DNA of 64,000 bases from Saccopteryx bilineata. Taxonomy: Eukaryota; Chordata; Mammalia; Chiroptera; Emballonuridae. Under the pieces are notes generated by a model. The model did not search any database and was not told the origin of the DNA. It was given only the letters and a program-made list of their open reading frames with translations. A program made the translations under genes and the position numbers. The stretch covers positions 118,009,033-118,073,032 of the forward strand of contig NC_089495.1 of NCBI RefSeq assembly GCF_036850765.1, read 5' to 3'. This document shows, piece by piece, positions 56,595 to 64,000 of this stretch (position 1 is its first letter; each line of letters begins with the position of its first letter).

Positions 56595-58174
56595 CGTTCT
56601 CGTTTCCAATGAGGAAGAAGGTGGCTAGTAGTGACATCTAAGCACAGTCGCTGACTGGGGGATTAACTAGGAAAACCTCTCAGCTCCAGAAAAGGACCTG
56701 GAAGGGCAGAGCTCAATGGCTGTCACTTTTGGTTCTAGTTAGGATCACCTGGAGAGCTTTCAAAGCCAACTATCACCAGCGCTCCTTTCTATACCAATTA
56801 AGTCACACAATTTCTATAACTGAATTATTTTTAAAAATCTCCTTAGCGGTTCCATTGAGTGGCTAGGGTCTAATCCTACTGAATTACACCCACGGCACCT
56901 GCAGAAGAGAAACGCGCTGGCTCGGGAGACCCTGGCAGGTGGCTGCTGGTAGGTGGATGGCTCCATACCCTCTTTAAGCAAGCTTAGCATTTTCCTCATC
57001 CCGTGTTGCTGAGTAACAGCAGGAATCATCTTGTACCTTGTTGCTATTTTTAAAGGCCTAACATGATGGAGACCTTTGAGGCATTTTCAAAGCTGACAAA
57101 CATGGCATGATGAATAAAAACGGTCTTTTCCAGATAGTGGAGGAGGGGACAGTGGGGTAGCAGTGTCAGCTCAGTCTCAAGCTCTGGGGAGCGGTGGGCT
57201 TGGAAAGCAGAGCCCCAGCCCACCACCCAGACTCTCCTTTATTTGTCCCGGAATGATTCATTCTCCTACATGAATGAGTCATGTGCATGGATAATGAGAA
57301 AAGCTTGGGCTTGTGCCTTAGAAGAGGTGCCCCAGTGTGCACAGCTGGGCAAAACCCTCCAAAGGGCCCCAGCAGCCTGTTCTGGACACTCAGTGGGAGG
57401 CAGGAGCAGGAGGAAGTCTTTGTGAATCACTCGGACTTCCTGGACTGTTGCTGCCTTTGGCTCGGCCAGGAAAGATCTGGAATACCAAATGCTTCTAAAT
57501 TTATTTAAGAGCACCGCCTTGGGAAAGAAGGAGGTTTGGAATCAAAGTGAATTTCCTCACTGCTGAATTGGCTCCCTAATTTCAAACTGGACAGAAGATT
57601 AAAGAACGTAATTAAGTGAAGAATGTGTGTATCAAGGAGCCAAGTAATTAATGCAAAAGCCAGTGGTAGCAGGTATCCGTGTTTGCCTTCCAAAGCAAAC
57701 ATCAGAGGAAATGTTTGGAGCAAGATGGAAGATGCGTTGAGTGCAGCAAGCAGTGTGGACAGCCCTCCTCCGGCTGCGGTGAGCTCCTCATCAGTCTTTA
57801 TCTGCTAGTTAATGTGATGGATGAAGTCTTTGCCAGCAAAGCTGCTGTCTCTGCCCTTTGCGTTGCCCCATCAAGGTTTGAATATCACCTTAGGGAAGAT
57901 TCCAAAGGACACTATGCTGATGGCTGCTTTCCATTGAACTACTTGACAGCCACTGCCAGAGAACTGCCCAGCTGCTCTCTTGTCAAGGTCTGCTTATGTC
58001 CTCTCCTGAAACATAACAAAGTGGTGCCCGAGTTCATGACAAGAGCTTTCCAAGTGTTGTTTTATGGTTTGGGGGCAAATTATTGGCTGTAAGAGTGATT
58101 AAAAAGACCATGAAGAAGATTAAGAGAAATGCATAGTAATAATTAGGCTGCAGTAGTCTTGAGTATTGCTAGGT
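56595..58174. other. Repeat-poor intergenic segment
   Basis: About 1.6 kb in which I recognise no SINE, LTR or L1, unusual for this window. Open frames such as 57679-58092 (137 codons) show no recognisable domain and no splice context. It may hold conserved non-coding sequence or a non-coding transcript. Confidence 0.4.
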
Positions 58175-58566
58175 GGTTTTTTATTTTTTTTTTTATTTTT
58201 ATTTTTTGTATTTTTCTGAAGTGAAGAGCCAGGAGGCAGAGACACAGACTCCCACATGATTCCAACCGGGATCCATCAGGCAAGCCCACAAGGAGGCGAT
58301 GCTCTGCCCATCTGGGGCGTTGCTCTGTTGCAACCAGAGCCATTCTAGCACCTGAGGCAGAGGCCATGGAGTCATCCTCAGTGCCCGGGCTAACTTTGCT
58401 TCAATGGAGCCTTGGCTGCGGGAGGGGAAGAGAGAGATAGAGAGAAAGGAGAGGGGGAGAGGTGGAATAGCAGATGAGTGCTTCTTCTGTGTGCCCTGAC
58501 TGAAATCAAACCTGGGACTTTCACATGCCTGGCCGATGCTCTACCACTGAGCCAACCAGCCAGGGC
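58175..58566 (-). repeat. tRNA-derived SINE, antisense
   Basis: A T-rich left end, and GAGCCAACCAGCCAGGGC on the right. Confidence 0.9.
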
Positions 58567-58584
58567 TGCTAGCTTTTTATTTTC

Positions 58585-58893
58585 TATTGTTTTTCCTATT
58601 TTTCTTAAGTGAGAGGAGGGGAGATAGAGAAACTCCCACATGTGCCCTGACTGGGATCCACCCCGCCATCCCTGTCTGGGGCCAACACTCAGACCAACAG
58701 AGCTATCCTTAGCACCGGGGCTGATGCTCAAACCAATCAAGCCACTGGCTGTGAGAGGGGAAGAGAGAGAAGAGGGAGAAGAAGGGGAAAGAAGCAGATA
58801 GTAGCTTCTTCTGTATGCCCTGACCAGGGATTGAACCTGGGACGTCTGTACCCCAGGTCGACATTCTACCTACTGAGCACACTGGCCAGGGCC
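58585..58893 (-). repeat. tRNA-derived SINE, antisense, diverged
   Basis: A second minus-strand SINE ending CACTGGCCAGGGCC. The flanks CTAGCTTTTTATTT (58569 on) and CTAGCTTTTTAAAA (58896 on) form the duplication, which overlaps the edge of the preceding SINE. Confidence 0.85.
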
Positions 58894-58910
58894 AACTAGC
58901 TTTTTAAAAT

Positions 58911-60884
58911 GACTCTTACTTGACACTTGAAATTACTTCTTTTCACAAATTGGAATAGGAGAAATGGACCTTCAAAAGATGGCTAACTTTCTCTGAGATT
59001 TATAATGGTAAGGTTTCTGTTTGGCATGTCATTTAATGAATATTTATTGAATGTATATTGTGCTGTAGGTACAAGATGAACACGTTCAAAGTCACCGTTC
59101 TTATAAAACTTATATTCAATAGGAAAGGAGAGAAGTGTAAACAGTTATCAAATATAGTGATGGAGTTAAGCAGTGAAAAATGAGAAGCACGAGGGCAGGG
59201 AGGGCAAGATGGTCAGACCTGGTATCTCCTTAGAAGAAGGAAGCAATGGAGCTATAGAATGCGGAGGAATTGGGGTGTTTGCATTTATTAGCTTTAGAAT
59301 CCTTCTTTAGCTTAGAAACAATCTCTAAATTTCTTTAAAAGCAATTTATCTGTGCTTCTCCTAGAAGCTTCTAATTTTCAATTAATATATGCTTCCCATT
59401 TATTAATTTTAATGTTAGAGCCAGCATTTTCTGATTTTGCATGCAAAAATTACTTTAGGCATCAAACGGGCTTCATTTTGGCCATGCAAAGTTGATGTCA
59501 TTTCCAGTTAAGTCTTCCCATTTTTGTTGAATACTTTCTGGCAAAGATTTCCCATTTATTATGTGTCAGCAGGAGTATTGATGGGGCCCGGGTCTGGGGG
59601 CGAATTTCCAGCCCTGGAGGTTTTATTTTGGTATTTGTACAGTCTGAAGAAATTTCTAGGTCCATTATGTGGTGGCTGGAAGTGTGCTTCTTGTGTGTTG
59701 AACTCCAAGGGAATGCTACTTCCCAAATTGTCTCAAACCCTCTTTTGTGTCTTGGTTTCTCTCCTCAGCTGTCTAATACAGCTGTGATGACTCTGAATGC
59801 TAGGTAATTAACTTTTCTGTGCACATCCCTGGGCAAGTCAATTATTTCATTACAGTTGAGTTGAAATTCCCTATGGGTCTCTTGCATATCATGGGAATGC
59901 CCTCTGACGCCTCCACAGAGACTCTCACTCACCTAAAAATACCCCAGATTCAGGCTGGAGGGACACTCCTTATCTTCAGAGCTGAACAAGTCCAGGCTCT
60001 CATTTATCCAGCAAAATGTTTTGTTCAGATCCTCTGAAAGCTATTCTACTTGAAAGCCAAAGTTAAAAACCAGTCATCTGTTTTTCTTCTCCTATCCCGC
60101 CTTAGCCTGGGTACTCTCAACCCTTAACCTTTAGCTCTAGCTCAAGGATTGAAAAAAAAAATCACAAATAAAATCAGTACCTTTAGCTTAAAACAGGGAG
60201 GTCCAGAATTCCAAGGGAACTCACCCATGCTCATCTGATGCAAAGCTAGAAATTGGTGGGGCACAATGGGCCCCCGCTGGTACCTAGCATGGGACCAGGT
60301 CTGTAAGGCTGTCGTGGGTGGGCTCTTCTGGAGTCCTGCCACACTAAACCATGATAAAACAATCCAACTCATGGCAGGTGAGCCAGCTGGGCTGCATAGG
60401 GGCAGGAAACAATATCCTTTTATGGTTGCCAGAAATGTTGCTAGACAGAGAACCTGGCCCTTCAGGTCAGCCTAGGTAATGCGAGGGCTCTTGGTTTCAT
60501 GCAGGAAAAATTTCCCATGAGTCCAGGTGATTTCAGGAGTACATGTATTAAAGCTGGGGACAGTGAAACAAGGTTTAGGATATAAGAAACAACAGGACAG
60601 CTTAAGGCAGGATTGGTTTGTTTCTCTGGAAATGTTATAGAAAAGAAATGGGCCTAGTCTGAGCTGCTTTGGCTCACTGGGAAGTCAAAGAGAAAAGGAT
60701 ACTGGAGACAGGTTCAGGGGATTAGCCTGGGATGAGCTACCACTGCCCACTGTTCCCCTGATTGCAAGTCTCATAGGGACCCTTTAGTTTAGGAGATGCA
60801 TTCCTTAAGAAGGATAAGGATGAAGAAGAGGAGAAGTAGGTAAGGGGAGAAGGTGCATGCTCCCAGGAGGAGAGTGCATTTAGT
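58911..60884. other. Intergenic DNA, no recognised gene
   Basis: About 2 kb without supported exons. The stretch near 59020-59190 (TTTATTGAATGTATATTGTGCTGTAGG) resembles an old, widespread mammalian repeat that I cannot name with confidence. Confidence 0.4.
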
Positions 60885-61445
60885 CCTTTGTTGTTGTTTT
60901 TAATTAATTGTTTTTACATAGATTCTAGGGTCACCCCGAATGCCTCCCCTCTCCCCCTATTTCTCTCAACATCTCCGTAGCCCCCCTCTCTACAGTGCCC
61001 TCCCCCTTCCCTTCAGGTTTATCCCATTCTATCATCCTCTTTCCCTCTGTCCTCTTTTCCTCTGGTCCCTTTGATCCCTCCTCTGTCTCAATTCCGTTCC
61101 TTAGTTCTCATTGTTCCTTGGATTCCTCAAATGAATGAGGTCATATGGTATTTTTCTTTCTCTGCCTGGCTTATTTCACTCAACATAATAGTTTCCAAGT
61201 CCATCCATATTGTTGCAAAAGGTAAGATTTCCTTCCTTTTCATAGCCCCATAGTATTGCATTGTATATATATATGTACCACTGCTTTTTAACCCACTCAT
61301 CCACTGACAGGCAGTTGGGCTGTTTCTAGATCTTTGTTATTGTGAACAATGCTGCCATAAACATGGAGGTGCGTTTCTTTTTTTCAGTCAGTGATATGGT
61401 GTCTTTGGGATATATTCCTATGAATGGGATGGCTGGAATATAGTC
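60885..61445 (-). mobile_element. L1 3' fragment, antisense
   Basis: The T-rich left end, C-rich 3' UTR, and inverted ORF2 text (ATGAATGAGGTCATATGGTA, TTATTTCACTCAACATAATA, TGGGATATATTCCTATGAATGG) match an L1 3' end on the minus strand. No intact frame. Confidence 0.75.
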
Positions 61446-61881
61446 CTTTGTTTTGAGAGTTTTTAAAGACTGGGAGGTTAGGGGAGAATTGCAATAGAAT
61501 ATTCATATTGGTTAGCCCCAGGGCAGGGAGTCATTAGTCCTTATAGCTGGTCCTGAAGTCAGCCAGCTGGGCTTAGATATTATCTCTGAGGAGGTGAACT
61601 TCTGTATCTGGCTGTAAATTGCTCAGGTATTTGGTCAGTTTTCCCATCATATTTGTCAAGGACTTTATCTTTCTACATTCTGCCTCATTGAGAAGACTTC
61701 AGCCAGCCTCAAGTACCAGTCTCATTTCTGCCAAATACGTGTGTAAGGAAGAAGACTAATTTATCTCTAAAATGAGAATAAAAAAACTTTACCACATTGT
61801 GTGGTTGTAAAAATAAAATAAAATAGTACAGGAGAAAGTATATTATTAACTCTACAGTTCCCATTTAAACAATTCTAAGTA
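61446..61881. other. Intergenic DNA, no recognised feature
   Basis: Single-copy-looking DNA between the L1 and the Tigger element. Confidence 0.4.
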
Positions 61882-63014
61882 CAGTGGTACCTTAAGATAT
61901 GAACAGACCAACATACAAATTTTTTTAATATACGAGCTGTGACTCAGTCTGTATTTTTGTTCAAGAGCCGAGCAAAATTCCGAGATATGAGTTGTGATTC
62001 GAGAAGCTGCTGCTAGTTGGTGCTTTGGCGCAGGGGTCCAGTATCGGCAGCGCAACACCAGCATCTTGTTCTTTCTCACGTGTTACCAGAAGAATCAAGT
62101 TGAATCTCATGCACTTTACTCGTTCTTGCATCATTTTTGCATCTTTTACTAATTTTTATTGTGTGCTATCATGGGGCCAAAGAAAGTGAGTGTAAAGGAC
62201 AGTGGTGAGAAGAAGAAGAGAATGATGTTGATAGAAGTAAAGCAAGAAATAATAGAAAAACATGAGGATGGTGTACAAGTGATTGAACTGCAGAGGCTGT
62301 ACAACCGCAATACATCTACAATTTGTACCATCCTTAAACAAAAGGATGCCATCAAAAGCGCAAATCCAGTGAAAGGAACTACAATTCTGTCCCAATTAAG
62401 GACAAATATCCATGAAGAAATGGAGAAGCTTCTGCTGGTGTGGGTGAAAGAGAAAGAGCTGGCAGGAGATACAGTGATGGAGACTGTAATATGCGAAAAG
62501 GCACATATTATTTACAGCAACTTGAAGAAGAAAGAACCATCGACCTCAAAAGAGGCAGCAGAAAATACATTTAAGGCAAGTCACAGCTGGTTTGAAAATT
62601 TCAAGAAGAGATCTGGTATCCACTCAGTGGGGAGGCATGGTGAAGCTGTGAGTGCTAACGTTAAGGCAGCTGAGGCATACAACCCACGTTTTGCTGCGCT
62701 TATCATAAAGGAAGGCTACACTCCCCAACAAGTGTTCAACTGTGACCAAACCAGATTGTTTTGGAAAAAAATGCCCCAGAAGACTTTCATCACCTCAGAA
62801 AAGAAGCTGCCAGGCCATAAACCCATGAAGGACCGTCTGACCCTTGCATTGTGTGCAAATGCTAGTTGTGACTGTAAAATAAAGCCACTGCTAGTGTATC
62901 ATTCCGAAAATCTTCGAGCCTTTAAGACTTACAAGATTCTTAAAGAAAAACTGCAGGTTATGTGGCGTGCCAATGCTAGGGCATGGGTTACGCGGCAGTT
63001 TTTTATTGAATGGG
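61882..63014 (+). mobile_element. Tigger (pogo) DNA transposon, left part
   Basis: It starts CAGTGGTACCTTAAGATATG directly after TA (61880-61881), the target used by pogo/Tigger elements. The 5' UTR is followed by a transposase frame from 62171. An ERV2 LTR begins at 63015 inside the frame, so the 3' half and right terminal repeat should lie beyond the window. Confidence 0.88.
62171..63014 (+). pseudogene. Tigger transposase, open for 281 codons then interrupted by ERV
   Basis: The ATG at 62171 starts MGPKKVSV. An N-terminal HTH of the CENP-B/pogo type is visible (IEVKQEIIEKHEDGVQVIEL, STICTILKQKDAI, about residues 20-60). A CENP-B-type second HTH follows (FKASHSWFENFKKRSGIHSV, about 135-155). 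Then comes the first catalytic Asp of the DDE domain in FNCDQTRLFWKKMP (about 190-203), and GHKPMKDRLTLALCANAS. The remaining catalytic residues are cut off by the LTR at 63015, after which the frame stops at 63047-63049. No internal stop occurs before that. Host TIGD genes are domesticated relatives, but the transposon ends show this is the element itself. Confidence 0.88.
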
Positions 63015-63447
63015 TGTTGTGGACCATAAATGGCAGAAAGCTATTGTAGATTCGAGGCTTAGCAAAAGGCTAAGTTCTCCCCCCTCCATCTCTATATTCG
63101 GCTATTATGCTGAGTATTTACACCCACTTCACTTGCTTCCTTGGGTTGCTGGAAGCAATTTACATGCCCTTCCTCTGACTCTTGGTTTGTTTTCAGATGT
63201 TTATAGATTTCACTAATGCATCCTCTTTATGTCTTGGGAGAGTTCCTGTTTTAGCCTCAGATGTGTAACTTTGTGTCAAGGACTTCCTTGATTTGCATAT
63301 GGCTATATAATAAAACAAACTGTGGCTATGGGGCACTCGGATATTGCCATCGGCATTTGAAGAGTCTTCCCGGTCCAATCGTTTTTTTTTGATAAGTGTG
63401 TTTTCTTAATTCCACACCGTTATTAGGAGCCACGCTGGTCCGCGGCA
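63015..63447 (+). repeat. 5' LTR of an ERV2 (betaretrovirus-like) provirus
   Basis: The LTR runs TGTTGTGGACC...GTCCGCGGCA, 433 bp, with a TATA box (TATATAA, 63304-63310). Its end is followed after AG by a tRNA-Lys primer-binding site. The U5 resembles the solo LTR at 17167-17736. It is inserted in the Tigger transposase; the 3' LTR lies outside the window, so no target duplication can be checked. Confidence 0.85.
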
Positions 63448-63449
63448 AG

Positions 63450-63463
63450 TGGCGCCCGAACAG
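63450..63463 (+). other. tRNA-Lys primer-binding site of ERV2
   Basis: TGGCGCCCGAACAG matches the first 14 bases of the lysine-tRNA primer-binding site used by betaretroviruses and class II ERVs. The rest (AAGACTT) diverges. Confidence 0.88.
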
Positions 63464-63585
63464 AAGACTTGAGTATGAGTACGAGGAAACTAAAACTGAA
63501 GGCAGGTGACAGAACTCCCCAAAATGAAGTGCGCACAGTGAGTAAAGAAAGTTTTTGGGGAAAGTGTAGTCGGGAGTAAAAGATA

Positions 63586-64000
63586 ATGGGACAGATAGGG
63601 TAAAAATAAGGGACCTTTTTGTAGAAATGTTTCTGTATGAAGACAAATCATTGTCTGAAGAGTATCAGGGTGAGCTGGAAACAGAGGGATGTGAATACGA
63701 GGATAATTTGGAGTCTGAGGATGACACAGGGGATAAAAAATCCGCGGCTATGGCTGCCTTAGCCGCGGATCTCCGCTGACTTCAGCTCCTTCCTACATTC
63801 AACCCTCTGCTCCTCCGTTCCCTCATTGGACTGATTGCGAAGTCTATAGCTCAAAATCTGGGAAATCCCCTCTCCAATAATCTATAGACCAGGCTTGAAA
63901 TGTAGGGGAAACAATAAATGGCTTTACCCGTTTTCCTGTTGTAGAAAGACAGGACTATACAGGGAGACTAGTGCGAGAACATGAACCTGTACCTTTTAGA
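63586..64000 (+). pseudogene. ERV2 gag remnant, 5' part, disrupted
   Basis: The likely gag start ATGGGACAG (MGQ, 63586) is the betaretroviral type, but the frame stops at codon 6 (TAA, 63601-63603). Downstream is an acidic stretch (EYEDNLESEDDTGDKK) ending in a stop at about 63778. In another frame follow a Pro-rich SAPSYIQPSAPPFP and, at the window edge, FPVVERQ...REHEPVPF, the pattern of the start of a betaretroviral capsid. At least one frameshift and several stops make it non-coding. The provirus continues right of the window. Confidence 0.75.

Noticed and set aside
57679..58092. 137-codon frame as a possible gene
   Set aside because: No recognised domain, homologue or exon signals. Kept only as part of an unassigned repeat-poor segment.
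19091..61881. Neighbouring genes expected from human synteny (for example SERTM1)
   Set aside because: I found no exon matching a known neighbour of CCNA1. In human the next gene is, as I recall, farther away than this window reaches.

Overview
The window is nuclear DNA from a mammal, almost certainly a bat. Two things show this. One complete multi-exon gene, CCNA1 (cyclin A1), lies on the plus strand between about 5.4 and 19.1 kb. Almost everything else is interspersed repeat, dominated by a tRNA-derived SINE of about 390 bp that begins CCCTGGCCGGTTGGCTCAG. From memory, that SINE type is typical of horseshoe-bat relatives (Rhinolophus/Hipposideros); the genus is an inference, not a measurement. 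Young hAT DNA transposons with clean 8-bp target duplications also fit a bat.

Layout. 1-4.2 kb: nested endogenous-retrovirus LTRs (LTR inside LTR, on both strands). 4.2-5.4 kb: single-copy-looking upstream DNA. 5.4-6.5 kb: CpG island and CCNA1 promoter. 6.68-18.87 kb: eight coding exons of CCNA1, all with canonical splice sites and conserved phase, giving 421 codons with no disruption. Its introns carry SINEs, hAT elements, a solo ERV LTR with a nested hAT, and an ERV2 solo LTR. 19-33 kb: downstream DNA with two 5'-truncated L1s and several SINEs. 34.03-45.12 kb: a direct tandem duplication with a 5,544-bp unit; the copies look almost identical and the junction is a chimeric SINE. 45-54 kb: SINE, L1, MIR, mariner-MITE, MaLR LTR and hAT insertions. 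54.06-56.2 kb: a deleted class I ERV with tRNA-Phe-like PBS and gag remnants, whose ends lie at the predicted start and end of the R region. 56.6-60.9 kb: mostly DNA I cannot assign. 61.9-63.0 kb: a Tigger (pogo) transposon whose transposase frame is open until it is cut by an ERV2 provirus. The 5' LTR, tRNA-Lys PBS and broken gag of that provirus fill the end of the window.

Only CCNA1 looks like a functional host gene. Cyclin A1 is the germ-line/meiotic A-type cyclin partnering CDK2 and CDK1. All other open frames are transposon or retrovirus remnants, or chance frames through GC-rich SINEs. I found no evidence of a new multi-gene system. The most notable structural event is the SINE-mediated 5.5-kb tandem duplication, followed by the R-to-R ERV1 copy and the nested LTR stack.
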